64,000 nt of DNA from Thioalkalivibrio sp. XN279 (GTDB taxonomy: Bacteria > Pseudomonadota > Gammaproteobacteria > Steroidobacterales > XN24), in the NCBI RefSeq assembly GCF_011089885.1, contig NZ_JAANBD010000027.1, positions 372,001 through 436,000 on the forward strand. Direction: 5' to 3'. This document shows, piece after piece, positions 1-8,841 of the stretch (position 1 is the stretch's first letter; every line of letters begins with the position of its first letter). Below the pieces are notes generated by a model. That model made no database searches, was not told where the DNA came from, and saw only the letters and a list, made by a program, of their open reading frames with translations. The position numbers were made by a program, and so were the translations under genes.

Positions 1-1
1 G

Positions 2-1966
2 CGACTCGAGACCGAAGGCGCCACCTGGAACCGGGCCGAGGGCCGGGTCCTGGCGGTCGACGGCGCGCGCTTCACGCAGCCTGGCCTCGAGGTCGAGACC
101 GACCGGCTGGAGTACCTTCCCGGCGAAGGCACGGCCATCCTGACAGGGAACCGTTACCGGCTCCCTGCCCGGCCGGCGAGCGGCGGTGCGGACACCATCC
201 GGGCACGCGGCAACGGCCGCATCCGCATGGATGACGTGACGTACACCACCTGCCCGGGGGACGACCCTGACTGGCTGCTGAGCATCGGCGAGCTGAAACT
301 CGACACCAGCGACGAGATCGGCGAAGCCGACAACGTCACTTTGCGCTTCTTCGGCGCACCCGTCGCCTACCTGCCCTACCTGTCCTTTCCGCTGTCGAAC
401 CGCCGCAAGACCGGGTTCCTGGTGCCGGAATTCGGCCAGTCCACGCGCAACGGCCTGGAGATCAGCGCACCCTTCTACTTCAACCTGGCACCGAACTACG
501 ACCACCTCCTCACGCCGGTGTTCCTGTCGGACCGCGGCCTCAAGCTCGACAACCATTTCCGCTACCTGAGGCCGGAGAGCCGGGGCGCGATCAGGCTGGA
601 CTACCTGCATCGCGACAGCGAGGTGCCGGAGCAGAGTCCCCGGGTCTGGTTCAACCTGTCGCACCTGACACGGCTCGATAATGGCTGGCGCTTCACGGCC
701 GAGCTCGAGGACGTCTCAGACACCGATTATTTCCAGAATCTGGGCGAGTCCCCGGCGGTCACCAGCCGCACCCACGTCGAACGGCGCCTTCAGGTGGACT
801 ACGCCGGCCCGACCTGGCGCATCACCGCGCGGGCGCAGAACTTCCGTACGCTCGACCTGGACATCCCGGAGGACGAGCGCCCCTATGCACGCATGCCGCA
901 GCTGGTCGCCGACGGCCTGTGGCTGGACGGGCCGCTCGGGATGGACTTGCGGCTGCGCTCAGAGGCCGCCGGCTTCACGCGCGGCGTGGGGCCCGAGGGC
1001 GCGCGCGCGATGCTGGAACCCGAAATCAGCCTGCCGGTCGAGGCCCCGGGGTTCTTTTTTACCCCTGCCGCGCGTTTGCGCATGGTGCAGTACGCCCTCA
1101 GCGGCGAGACCCCCGGGGCGGACGATGCGCCCGGATACGTCGCGCCCATCCTGAGCGTGGACTCCGGCCTGCGCTTTGAACGCCCCTTGTCGTCGGGGCG
1201 ATTCGTACAGACCCTGGAACCGCGCGTCCTCTACGCCTACATACCGTTCCGCGACCAGGAGGACCAGCCACTGTTCGACAGCGGCCGCCCCGACTTCAAC
1301 TACGTGCAGCTGTTCCGGCCCAACCGCTATCTCGGCGCCGACCGTCTCGGCGACACCAACCAGCTCAGCTTCGGCGTCACCACCCGCCTGCTCGAAACCG
1401 GGTCGGGCCGCGAGTTCCTCACTGCCGCCATCGGCAAGGCGTGGTACTTCGAGGACCCGCGCGTGACGCTGCCGGGCGAAAGCCTGCAGACTGCAGGCAG
1501 TTCGCCCATCGTGCTCGAGCTCGGCCTCGGCCTGTTCAACAACTGGAACGCCGATATCGGCTACCAGTGGGACAACGTCAGCGACACCACGCGGCTGGCG
1601 CAGTTCCGGCTGCAGTACCAGCCCGCGCCCAACCGCGTGGTCAACCTCGCCTATCGCTACCGGCCGGACCTGCTGGAAGACATCGCCTTCTCCATGGGCT
1701 GGCCGCTGTCGGACCGCTGGAGCTTCGTCACCGCGCTGGAATACTCCCTGCGCGACAAGACCACCGTGGACCAGGTCCTCGGCGTGCAATACGAGAGCTG
1801 CTGCTGGGCCATACGCTTCGCGGCCACCGAGCAGGTCAGCCGTCGCGACGGCAGCACCGATAACGCCATTCGCCTGCAGGTCGAGTTCAAGGGCCTCGGC
1901 GGCCAGAGTGCAAGGCGCCGCTACGAGAGTGATATCCTAGGCTACTCCGCCTACGACCAACCCTAA
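2..1966 (+). CDS. lptD: LPS-assembly outer-membrane protein LptD (5' part missing)
   Basis: LptD forms the outer-membrane barrel that, with the lipoprotein LptE, inserts lipopolysaccharide into the outer leaflet. The frame is open from the left edge, so the signal peptide and most of the N-terminal OstA/LptA-like domain lie outside the window. What is visible is the end of that domain, the YTTCPGDDPDW segment around nt 242-275, and then a long beta-barrel full of alternating aromatic and charged strands. The cysteine of TTCP and the adjacent Cys-Cys pair near the C-terminus (YESCCWAI, about nt 1790-1810) match the cysteines that form the inter-domain disulfides in E. coli LptD, so the oxidative maturation route is probably conserved. 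surA, whose product chaperones LptD, starts 4 nt downstream, as in E. coli. Confidence 0.95.
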   Translation, partial: RLETEGATWNRAEGRVLAVDGARFTQPGLEVETDRLEYLPGEGTAILTGNRYRLPARPASGGADTIRARGNGRIRMDDVTYTTCPGDDPDWLLSIGELKLDTSDEIGEADNVTLRFFGAPVAYLPYLSFPLSNRRKTGFLVPEFGQSTRNGLEISAPFYFNLAPNYDHLLTPVFLSDRGLKLDNHFRYLRPESRGAIRLDYLHRDSEVPEQSPRVWFNLSHLTRLDNGWRFTAELEDVSDTDYFQNLGESPAVTSRTHVERRLQVDYAGPTWRITARAQNFRTLDLDIPEDERPYARMPQLVADGLWLDGPLGMDLRLRSEAAGFTRGVGPEGARAMLEPEISLPVEAPGFFFTPAARLRMVQYALSGETPGADDAPGYVAPILSVDSGLRFERPLSSGRFVQTLEPRVLYAYIPFRDQEDQPLFDSGRPDFNYVQLFRPNRYLGADRLGDTNQLSFGVTTRLLETGSGREFLTAAIGKAWYFEDPRVTLPGESLQTAGSSPIVLELGLGLFNNWNADIGYQWDNVSDTTRLAQFRLQYQPAPNRVVNLAYRYRPDLLEDIAFSMGWPLSDRWSFVTALEYSLRDKTTVDQVLGVQYESCCWAIRFAATEQVSRRDGSTDNAIRLQVEFKGLGGQSARRRYESDILGYSAYDQP

Positions 1967-1970
1967 TTCT

Positions 1971-3281
1971 ATGCGACTGGATTTATTGCGATTTATCCTG
2001 CTTCTCGCCTGCCTGTCCGGCCTCGCCGACGCGCCGCGCGCGGCTACGTTGAGCGATTCCGGCGTGTTGCTGGACCGCATCGTCGCCCTGGTCGACGACG
2101 GCGTCGTGCTCCGCTCCGAGCTGGAAACCCAGGTAGCGATGGTGACGCGCCGCCTGCAGGAACAGGGCACGGCGGCGCCACCCGAATCGGTGCTGCGCGA
2201 GCAGATCCTGGAGAGCCTGATCGTGCAGCAGGTGCAGATGCAGCGCGCGGAGCGGCTCGGCATCAGTATCAGCGACGAGCAGCTCAACATTGCGCTGGCC
2301 CGGGTGGCCGAGCGCAACGGCTTCAATTTCTCCGAAATGCCGGCAGCACTGGCCGCCGACGGCATCGACTACAGCGAGTTCCGCGATCAGCTGCGTCGCG
2401 AAATGGTGATCGATGCGCTGCGCCAGCGGGACGTGATGGCGCGCATCGCGGTATCGGAACGGGAGATCGAGCGCTGGCTGGAACAGTACGAAGCCAACCG
2501 CGGCAACCAGATCGACTACGACATCTCCCAGATCCTGGTCGCGCTCCCGGCAGACGCCACGCAGGCGCAGGTCGCCGAAGTCGAGGCTCGCGCCCGTGAC
2601 ATCCACGCCCGCCTGCTCGGCGGCGAGGACTTCGCTGCCATGGCGGTGGCGGAATCCGCCGGGCAGCAGGCCTTGTCGGGCGGCAGGCTCGGCTGGCGCC
2701 AGGGCGCGCAGCTGCCGCAGCAGTTCGCCCCGGCCATCCAGGGCCTGTCTGCGGGCGAGATCAGCGAGCCCGTGCGCAGCAGCAGCGGGTTCCACATCTT
2801 CCGCGTCAACGAGACCCGGGGCGGCGACGATACGGTGCTCGAAGTGCAGACGCGTGCGCGCCATATCCTGATCACCACCAACGAGGTGCTGGACGACGCC
2901 ACCGTGCGCAGCCAGCTGGAGGAGATCAGGGACCGCGTGCTGGCCGGCGAGTCGTTCACCGACATCGCCATGATCGAATCGGAAGACCCCGGCTCCGCAA
3001 CCCGCGGCGGCGACCTGGGCTGGAACCCACCGGGCACCTTCGTGCCGGAATTCGAGGCGGTGCTCGCCGAACTGCAGCCCGGCGAACTCAGCGAACCGTT
3101 CCGTTCCCCATTCGGCTGGCACATCATCCTGCTCGAGGACCGCCAGGAACGCGACACCACGGACGAAGTGAAGCGGCGCCGCGCCATCCAGGCGATCCGC
3201 GCCAGCAAGCTGGAGCAGGAGACCGAGCTCTGGCTGCGCAAGCTGCGCGACGAAGCCTGGGTCGAGATTCGCGGCGGCTAG
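1971..3281 (+). CDS. surA: Periplasmic chaperone and peptidyl-prolyl isomerase SurA
   Basis: SurA escorts unfolded outer-membrane proteins, LptD above all, through the periplasm to the BAM complex. The 436-residue product begins with a signal peptide (hydrophobic core about residues 8-18, cleavage near DAPRAA). A helical N-domain with the RIVALVDDGVVLRSELE motif follows, then two parvulin domains at about 172-275 and 287-387. Each parvulin domain ends in the typical block (SGFHIFRV and FGWHIILL), preceded by GGRLGW and GGDLGW. A short C-terminal helix returns to the chaperone core. Length and domain order are normal for the family. The gene follows lptD by 4 nt and is followed by pdxA after 13 nt, so the genes are likely co-transcribed. 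The ATG at 1971 places the signal peptide exactly at the N-terminus. Confidence 0.96.
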   Translation: MRLDLLRFILLLACLSGLADAPRAATLSDSGVLLDRIVALVDDGVVLRSELETQVAMVTRRLQEQGTAAPPESVLREQILESLIVQQVQMQRAERLGISISDEQLNIALARVAERNGFNFSEMPAALAADGIDYSEFRDQLRREMVIDALRQRDVMARIAVSEREIERWLEQYEANRGNQIDYDISQILVALPADATQAQVAEVEARARDIHARLLGGEDFAAMAVAESAGQQALSGGRLGWRQGAQLPQQFAPAIQGLSAGEISEPVRSSSGFHIFRVNETRGGDDTVLEVQTRARHILITTNEVLDDATVRSQLEEIRDRVLAGESFTDIAMIESEDPGSATRGGDLGWNPPGTFVPEFEAVLAELQPGELSEPFRSPFGWHIILLEDRQERDTTDEVKRRRAIQAIRASKLEQETELWLRKLRDEAWVEIRGG

Positions 3282-3294
3282 GCCGACGACGCGC

Positions 3295-4278
3295 ATGGCG
3301 CTGCCGGCCATCATCATCACCGCCGGCGAACCTGCCGGCGTCGGGCCGGAACTCTGCCTGGCGCTCGCTGCCCGGGACTGGCCGGCGCGCCTGGCCGTGC
3401 TCGGCCCGGCCACGCACATGCAAGACCTGGCGCAGCAGCTCGGCCTGCCGGTCAAGGTCACGCTGACTGACGCGCCGGTTGCGCACCGTCCCGGTGAGCT
3501 GCAGGTCATCGACGTACCGCTGGCGGTGCCGGCCGTGCCGGGCACGCCTGACCCGCGCAATGCGCCGGCCGTGCTCGGGATGCTGCGCCGCGCTGCCGAG
3601 GCCTGCCTGTGCGGGGACTTCGACGCCATGGTCACCGCGCCGGTGCACAAGGCGGTCATCAACGAAGGCGGCTTCGCCTTCTCCGGCCACACCGAGTATC
3701 TCGCCGCCATCACCGGCGGCGACCCGGTGATGCTGCTTGCCGCCGGTTCGCTGCGTGTCGCCCTGGCCACGACGCACCTGCCGCTGGCGCAGGTCCCGCA
3801 GGCCATCACGCGTGAGCGTCTGCATCGCGTGCTGCGCGTGCTGCACCGCGACCTGCAGACGCGCTTCGCCATCGCGGCGCCGCGCATCCTGGTCGCCGGG
3901 CTCAACCCGCATGCAGGCGAGTCGGGCCACCTGGGGCGCGAGGAAATCGAGGTGATCGCCCCGGCGCTGGAGGCACTGCGGCGCGAAGGCATGCATCTCG
4001 AGGGCCCGCTGCCTGCCGACACCCTGTTCACGCCCCGCCGGCTGGAAGGCGCCGACGCGGTGCTCGCCATGTATCACGACCAGGGCCTGCCGGTCCTGAA
4101 GTACGCCGGCTTCGGCCGCGCGGTGAACATCACCCTCGGCTTGCCCATCGTCCGCACTTCGGTCGACCACGGCACGGCCCTGGACATCGCAGGCACAGGA
4201 CGGGCCGATGCGGGGAGCCTGGCGGCCGCGCTGGAAGCGGCGCTGGAAATCGCCGCGCGCAGCAGCGCGGCGCGATGA
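3295..4278 (+). CDS. pdxA: 4-hydroxythreonine-4-phosphate dehydrogenase PdxA
   Basis: PdxA carries out the NAD-dependent oxidation of 4-phosphohydroxy-L-threonine in the DXP-dependent route to pyridoxal phosphate, in the cytoplasm. The 327-residue protein has the expected signature blocks: GEPAGVGPE near the N-terminus, TAPVHKAVI and SGHTEYLA, NPHAGESGHLG, and AMYHDQGLPVLKY, then RTSVDHGTALDIAGTG near the end. The histidines in SGHTE, NPHAG and YHDQG correspond to the metal-binding triad. The stop overlaps the rsmA start by 4 nt (ATGA), the same arrangement as in enterobacteria. PLP made here would serve, among others, the kynureninase encoded downstream. Confidence 0.96.
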   Translation: MALPAIIITAGEPAGVGPELCLALAARDWPARLAVLGPATHMQDLAQQLGLPVKVTLTDAPVAHRPGELQVIDVPLAVPAVPGTPDPRNAPAVLGMLRRAAEACLCGDFDAMVTAPVHKAVINEGGFAFSGHTEYLAAITGGDPVMLLAAGSLRVALATTHLPLAQVPQAITRERLHRVLRVLHRDLQTRFAIAAPRILVAGLNPHAGESGHLGREEIEVIAPALEALRREGMHLEGPLPADTLFTPRRLEGADAVLAMYHDQGLPVLKYAGFGRAVNITLGLPIVRTSVDHGTALDIAGTGRADAGSLAAALEAALEIAARSSAAR

Positions 4279-5051
4279 AACACCAGCCGCGCAAGCGCTT
4301 CGGCCAGCACTTCCTGCACGACCCGACGGTGATCGAGCGAATCGTGCGGGCGATCGACCCGGCATCCGGCGAGCGGCTGGTGGAGATCGGGCCGGGCGAA
4401 GGCGCGCTGACGCTGCCACTGCTCGCCCGCGGCGCACGCCTGACGGTCATCGAGCTGGACCGCGACCTGGCCGCGCGACTGGAGGCCCGCCCCGAGGCCG
4501 GAGATACCCTGGCCGTGGTCCAGGGCGATGCGCTCAAGATACAGCTGGCGGACCTGGCCGCGCCCGGGGAGCGCCTGCGCCTCGTGGGCAACCTGCCCTA
4601 CAACGTCTCCACGCCGTTGCTGTTTCGCTTCATCGCGCAGCTCGCGGTGATCCGCGACATGCACTTCATGCTCCAGCGCGAGGTGGTCGAGCGCATGGCG
4701 GCCGGCCCCGGCAGCAAGGCCTATGGCCGGCTGAGCGTGATGCTGGCGGTGGCCTGCCGGGTGGAGCCGCTGTTCGACATCGGGCCGGGCGCCTTCCGGC
4801 CGCCGCCCAGGGTCTGGTCGTCGGTGGTACGGCTCACGCCCTGGGCGGAGCCGTCCTTCGCGGTACCGGACCCCGGCCGCTTCGCCGAGGTGGTGCGCCG
4901 CGCCTTCGGCCAGCGCCGCAAGACCTTGCGCAACGCCCTCTCCGGCCTGGTCGACGCGGACGGCATACGCGAGGCGGGCTGCGATCCCGGGGCACGCGCC
5001 GAGACCCTGCCGCCGGAGGCCTTCGCGCGCCTTGCCCTCGCGCGCTGCTAA
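4275..5051 (+). CDS. rsmA: 16S rRNA dimethyladenosine transferase RsmA (KsgA)
   Basis: RsmA dimethylates two adjacent adenosines (A1518 and A1519 in E. coli numbering) in the helix 45 loop of 16S rRNA, a late step of 30S maturation, using S-adenosylmethionine. The 258-residue product starts with KRFGQHFLHD. It carries SAM motif I (VEIGPGEGALT, about residues 36-46), the acidic motif II (VIELDRDL), and the NLPYN catalytic motif that holds the target adenine (about residues 107-111). The C-terminal domain with RRKTLRNAL closes the protein. Start ATG overlaps the pdxA stop by 4 nt, pointing to translational coupling. Confidence 0.97.
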   Translation: MKHQPRKRFGQHFLHDPTVIERIVRAIDPASGERLVEIGPGEGALTLPLLARGARLTVIELDRDLAARLEARPEAGDTLAVVQGDALKIQLADLAAPGERLRLVGNLPYNVSTPLLFRFIAQLAVIRDMHFMLQREVVERMAAGPGSKAYGRLSVMLAVACRVEPLFDIGPGAFRPPPRVWSSVVRLTPWAEPSFAVPDPGRFAEVVRRAFGQRRKTLRNALSGLVDADGIREAGCDPGARAETLPPEAFARLALARC

Positions 5052-5085
5052 ACTCAGGTCAGTCCCCACCCAGATAGGTGCGCAC

Positions 5086-5517
5086 ATGGAATACAAGCGG
5101 ATCCTGGCGGCGATGGACCTCGGTGAACACAGCAAGCGCGTGCTGGCGCGCGCCAAGGCAGTGGCCGGCGTGGCCGGGGCGGAGCTCAAGCTGCTGCACG
5201 TGGTGGAATACGTCCCGGTCGAGCCGATGGGCGAGGCCTTGCTCCCCGCGGTGAACATCGAGGAGGAGCTGGTCACGGGCGCGCGCAAGCGGCTCGCCGA
5301 GCTGGCCCGGGACAGCGGCCTCGAGGACCGCGAGCAGCAGGTCATCGCCGGCACCATCAAGAGCGAGGTGCTGCGCGAGGCGCGCGAGTGGCCGGCGGAC
5401 CTGGTGGTGCTGGGCAGCCGCGAGCGCCACGGCCTGGCGCTGATCGTGAACCTCACCGAGGACGCGGTGCTGCACGCCGCGCCCTGCGACGTCCTCGCAG
5501 TGCGCCTGCCGGGATAG
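5086..5517 (+). CDS. Universal stress protein, UspA type
   Basis: This is a single Usp domain of 143 residues (MEYKRILAAMDLGEHS at the start, PCDVLAVRL at the end), a cytoplasmic alpha/beta fold involved in stress survival. The ATP-binding signature G-2x-G-9x-G-(S/T) of the nucleotide-binding Usp class is not intact: the corresponding region reads GSRERHGLALIVNLTED. The protein therefore resembles the non-ATP-binding UspA branch. The chosen ATG lies 34 nt after rsmA; an upstream in-frame ATG at 5032 lies inside rsmA and would add a non-homologous leader, so I rejected it. The gene is an insertion in the otherwise standard rsmA-apaG order. Confidence 0.88.
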   Translation: MEYKRILAAMDLGEHSKRVLARAKAVAGVAGAELKLLHVVEYVPVEPMGEALLPAVNIEEELVTGARKRLAELARDSGLEDREQQVIAGTIKSEVLREAREWPADLVVLGSRERHGLALIVNLTEDAVLHAAPCDVLAVRLPG

Positions 5518-5572
5518 CGCGCGACCTCGTGTAAAATCGGGCTCCCGTATACGCCGCCTGACGGAGAGCCAC

Positions 5573-5947
5573 ATGGCCGATTGCCCGATCCGGATCGAGG
5601 TCGAGACCGCGTACCTGGATCACCAGAGCGAGCCCGACGAGGGCCGCTACGCCTTCGCCTACAGCATCACCATCCACAACGACGGCCCCGTCGCGGCGAA
5701 GCTGTTGTCGCGCCACTGGATCATCACCGATGCCGACGGCGGCGTGCAGGAAGTGCGCGGCGAAGGCGTGGTCGGCGAGCAGCCGCTGATTCGTCCCGGC
5801 GAGCACTTCCATTATTCGAGCGGGGCCATCCTGCCGACCCCGGTAGGCTCCATGCGCGGCGCCTACACCATGATCGACGCCTCCGGCCACGAGTTCCAGG
5901 CGCCCATCGCAGCGTTCACGCTGGCCAGGCCGGGCACCCTGCACTGA
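5573..5947 (+). CDS. apaG: ApaG/CorD family protein
   Basis: ApaG is a small cytoplasmic protein with an immunoglobulin-like fold (the ApaG/DUF525 domain); its biochemical function is unsettled, though loss affects Co2+/Mg2+ homeostasis in Salmonella. The 124-residue product is one complete domain with the conserved FAYSITIHNDG, LLSRHWIITDADG, GVVGEQPLIRPGE and YSSGAIL blocks. A GGAGAG ribosome-binding site lies 5 nt before the ATG. The stop codon shares one base with the apaH start (TGATG), so the two are translationally coupled as in E. coli. Confidence 0.94.
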   Translation: MADCPIRIEVETAYLDHQSEPDEGRYAFAYSITIHNDGPVAAKLLSRHWIITDADGGVQEVRGEGVVGEQPLIRPGEHFHYSSGAILPTPVGSMRGAYTMIDASGHEFQAPIAAFTLARPGTLH

Positions 5948-6777
5948 TGGCGGTTTACGCCATCGGCGATCTCCAGGGCTGCCTGGACCCTCTCAAGCGC
6001 CTGCTGGATCGAATCCGCTTCGACCCGGCCGGGGACCGCCTGTGGTTCACCGGCGACCTGGTCAATCGCGGGCCGGCGTCGCTCGCCACGCTGCGCTTCG
6101 TGCGGGAGCTGGGCGATTGCGCCACCACGGTGCTCGGCAACCACGACATGCACCTGCTGGCGATTGCCTGGGCCGAGAACCGGCCGCCCAAGAAAAAAGA
6201 CACGCTGACGGAGATTCTCGAGGCGCCGGATCGCCCGGAGCTGCTCGAGTGGCTGCGGCGCCAGCCGCTGCTGCATCACGACGCCGAGCTCGATTTCACC
6301 ATGGTGCACGCCGGCCTGCCGCCGCAGTGGGACATCGAGGACGCACGCCAGGCAGCGGGCGAGCTGGAAGCGGTGCTGCGCGGCGACCGCTTCGTGGATT
6401 TCCTGCGCCAGATGTACGGCGACCAGCCGGATCGATGGCGCCCGGGGCTGCAGGGCGTGGAGCGCCTGCGCTTCATCATCAACGCCTTGACTCGCCTGCG
6501 TTACCTGCGGCCCGACGGCAGCATGGAGTTCGCCAACAAGGGCCCGGTCAGTCGGGCCGGGCAGGAGCTGGTGCCCTGGTTCACTTTCCCCGGCCGGCGC
6601 AGCGCCGGCCGGCGCATCGTCTTCGGCCACTGGTCGACACTGGGCGACCTGGAGCACGACGGCGTGTCCGGTATCGACACCGGCTGCGTGTGGGGCGGCC
6701 GCCTGACCGCACTGCAGCTTGACGCGGGAACACGGCACTGTGTGGAATGCGGGCCCGGGCTGCGCCCGAAGGAGTAA
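5947..6777 (+). CDS. apaH: Symmetrical bis(5'-nucleosyl)-tetraphosphatase ApaH
   Basis: ApaH hydrolyses diadenosine tetraphosphate to two ADP and also removes Np4N caps from RNA 5' ends. The 276-residue product is a calcineurin-like phosphoesterase with all core motifs: GDLQGC (residues 7-12), TGDLVNRGP, GNHDMHL, VHAGLPPQW and FGHWSTLG. The first motif has Gln where E. coli ApaH has His (GDVHGC); I recall GDLQGC from pseudomonad ApaH, so this looks like a lineage variant and not damage. A much longer open frame begins upstream, but the ATG overlapping the apaG stop aligns with the family start. Confidence 0.95.
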   Translation: MAVYAIGDLQGCLDPLKRLLDRIRFDPAGDRLWFTGDLVNRGPASLATLRFVRELGDCATTVLGNHDMHLLAIAWAENRPPKKKDTLTEILEAPDRPELLEWLRRQPLLHHDAELDFTMVHAGLPPQWDIEDARQAAGELEAVLRGDRFVDFLRQMYGDQPDRWRPGLQGVERLRFIINALTRLRYLRPDGSMEFANKGPVSRAGQELVPWFTFPGRRSAGRRIVFGHWSTLGDLEHDGVSGIDTGCVWGGRLTALQLDAGTRHCVECGPGLRPKE

Positions 6778-6783
6778 CTCGAG

Positions 6784-7566
6784 ATGCATTTGAGCCTGGA
6801 AGGACGACGCGCCGTGGTGTGCGGCGCCAGCCGCGGGATCGGCAAGGCCATCGCGGGCGTGCTGGCCGAGATGGGCGCCGAGCTCATCCTGGTGGCGCGC
6901 GATGAAGCAGCACTCGCGGCCGTGGCGGAAGGCCTGCCCGGCGGGCGCGAGCGGCATGGCATCCGCGCCCTCGACCTGCTCGACACCGCGGCGGTGAAAA
7001 CCTGCTTCAGCGAGATGGCGGCGCAGGCCCCGGTCCACGTGCTGATCAACAACACCGGCGGCCCGGCCGCAGGCACGGCATTCGATGGCAAGCCGGAGGA
7101 CTACGAGCGGGCTTTCCGCCAGCACGTCGTCGCCGCGCAGGTCGCTGCGCAGGCGCTGGTGCCGGGCATGCGCAAGGCCGGCTACGGCCGCATCATCAAC
7201 ATCACCTCGACCTCGGTGAAAGAACCCATCCCGGGGCTCGGCGTGTCGAACACCATCCGCGCCGCCGTGGCGAGCTGGGCCAAGACCCTGTCGCGCGAGC
7301 TGGCCTCGCAGGGCATCACGGTGAACAACGTGCTGCCCGGCTTCACCAGCACCGAGCGCTTGGACTACCTGTTCCGCCAGCGTGCGCAACACTCCGGCAA
7401 CGAAGTCGAGGAAGTGGAGCGCGCCGCCATCGCCCAGGTGCCCGCGGGGCGTTTCGCCCGCCCGGAAGAGATCGCCTGGGCCGTCGGCTTCCTCGCCTCG
7501 CCGCAGGCCGCCTACATCAGCGGCATCAACGTGCCGGTGGACGGCGGCCGCATGGCCAGCCTGTAA
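6784..7566 (+). CDS. SDR-family protein with altered catalytic motif
   Basis: This is a 260-residue short-chain dehydrogenase/reductase fold protein. The nucleotide-binding motif GASRGIG (residues 14-20), the NNTGG block (89-93) and the C-terminal SGINVPVDGGRMASL are all in place, as in FabG-like enzymes. The catalytic YxxxK is absent: the aligned stretch reads SNTIR (155-159), so Tyr becomes Ser and Lys becomes Arg. A divergent SDR subgroup with this pattern exists, and its substrate is unknown to me. AGGAG precedes the start by 9 nt and overlaps the end of apaH. The kynureninase gene follows 9 nt after the stop, so the two are probably co-expressed, but a role in tryptophan catabolism is only inference. 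Confidence 0.85.
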   Translation: MHLSLEGRRAVVCGASRGIGKAIAGVLAEMGAELILVARDEAALAAVAEGLPGGRERHGIRALDLLDTAAVKTCFSEMAAQAPVHVLINNTGGPAAGTAFDGKPEDYERAFRQHVVAAQVAAQALVPGMRKAGYGRIINITSTSVKEPIPGLGVSNTIRAAVASWAKTLSRELASQGITVNNVLPGFTSTERLDYLFRQRAQHSGNEVEEVERAAIAQVPAGRFARPEEIAWAVGFLASPQAAYISGINVPVDGGRMASL

Positions 7567-7575
7567 GGGGCCGAC

Positions 7576-8841
7576 ATGTCACGCGCACAGGCTGCCGAAC
7601 TCGACCGCCAGGACCCGCTCGCCGGGTTCCGCGAGCGCTATCACCTGCCGTTGCACGACGGCCGCGCCTGCGCCTACTTCCTCGGCAACTCCCTCGGCCT
7701 GCAGCCGAAGAAGGCCGCCGAGTACGTCGAGGAAGAGCTGGCGACCTGGCGCACGCACGCCATCGGTGGGCACTTCATCGGCCCGCGGCCGTGGAAGGAC
7801 TACGCAACGAACTTCATCCCGCCGCTGGCCGCGCTGGTCGGCGCCGAGGAAGACGAAGTCGTGTGCATGAACGCGCTGACGGTGAACCTGCACCTGATGA
7901 TGGTGAGCTTCTACCACCCCACGTCCAAGCGCTTCAAGATCCTGATGGAGCGCCCGGCCTTCCCCTCCGACCGCTATGCCGTGGTCTCCCAGCTGCAGCA
8001 CCACGGCCTCGACCCGGCCGAGGCGCTGATCGAGGTCGGGCCGCCCGAGGGCGAATACCTGCTGCGCCGCGACGACCTGGCGGCGGCGATGCGCGAGGCC
8101 GGCGACTCGCTGGCGCTGGTGCTGCTGCCCGGCGTGCAATATCTCTCCGGCGAAGTGCTGGACATCGAGGGCCTCACGGCCGAGGCGCACGCGGTGGGCG
8201 CCATCGCCGGGTGGGACCTGGCGCACGCCGCCGGGAATGTCCCGCTCCGGCTGCACGACTGGAACGTCGATTTCGCCGCCTGGTGCAGCTACAAGTACCT
8301 CAATGGCGGCCCGGGCGCGACTGCGGGCGCCTTCGTGCACCGGCGCCACGGCCACGACCCGTCGCTGCCGCGCTTTGCCGGCTGGTGGGGCCAGGACAAG
8401 CCGACGCGCTTCCTCATGGGTCCGGACTTCAAGCCGGTGCCGGGCGCCGAGGGCTGGCACATCTCCAACACGCCGGTGCTGAGCACCTGCACGCTGCGCG
8501 CCTCGCTGCAGGACTTCATGGACGCCGGGCTGGAGCGGCTGCGCGAGAAGTCGGTGGCGCTGACGGGCTACCTCGAGCGCCGTCTCGGCGAGACCGTGAG
8601 CGACCGCATCGAGATCGTCACGCCGCGCGACCCGGCGCGGCGCGGCTGCCAGCTGTCGATGCGACTGCGCGGCGGCGCGGAGTCGGGCCGGGTGGTGTTC
8701 GACCGGCTCGGCGAGATGGGCATGGTGTGCGACTGGCGCGAGCCGGACATCATCCGCGCCGCGCCCGCGCCGCTGTACAACACCTTCAGCGAGGTGGAGC
8801 AGCTGGTGGAGGCGCTGGACGCGGCTACGGTCCAGCGTTAG
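7576..8841 (+). CDS. kynU: Kynureninase KynU
   Basis: Kynureninase is a PLP enzyme that cleaves kynurenine to anthranilate and alanine (or 3-hydroxykynurenine to 3-hydroxyanthranilate). The 421-residue protein has the normal family length. Recognisable blocks are YFLGNSLGLQPK near residue 35, HFIGPRPWKDY, MNALTVNLHLMM, and the aspartate of GWDLAHAAGN that contacts the PLP pyridine nitrogen. The PLP lysine is in CSYKYLNGGPGA, and the SNTPVLS and RAAPAPLYNTF blocks follow. No other kynurenine-pathway gene is nearby, so kynA/kynB must be elsewhere if the route is complete. The 3' end overlaps by 17 nt the convergent hydrolase gene. Confidence 0.95.
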   Translation: MSRAQAAELDRQDPLAGFRERYHLPLHDGRACAYFLGNSLGLQPKKAAEYVEEELATWRTHAIGGHFIGPRPWKDYATNFIPPLAALVGAEEDEVVCMNALTVNLHLMMVSFYHPTSKRFKILMERPAFPSDRYAVVSQLQHHGLDPAEALIEVGPPEGEYLLRRDDLAAAMREAGDSLALVLLPGVQYLSGEVLDIEGLTAEAHAVGAIAGWDLAHAAGNVPLRLHDWNVDFAAWCSYKYLNGGPGATAGAFVHRRHGHDPSLPRFAGWWGQDKPTRFLMGPDFKPVPGAEGWHISNTPVLSTCTLRASLQDFMDAGLERLREKSVALTGYLERRLGETVSDRIEIVTPRDPARRGCQLSMRLRGGAESGRVVFDRLGEMGMVCDWREPDIIRAAPAPLYNTFSEVEQLVEALDAATVQR

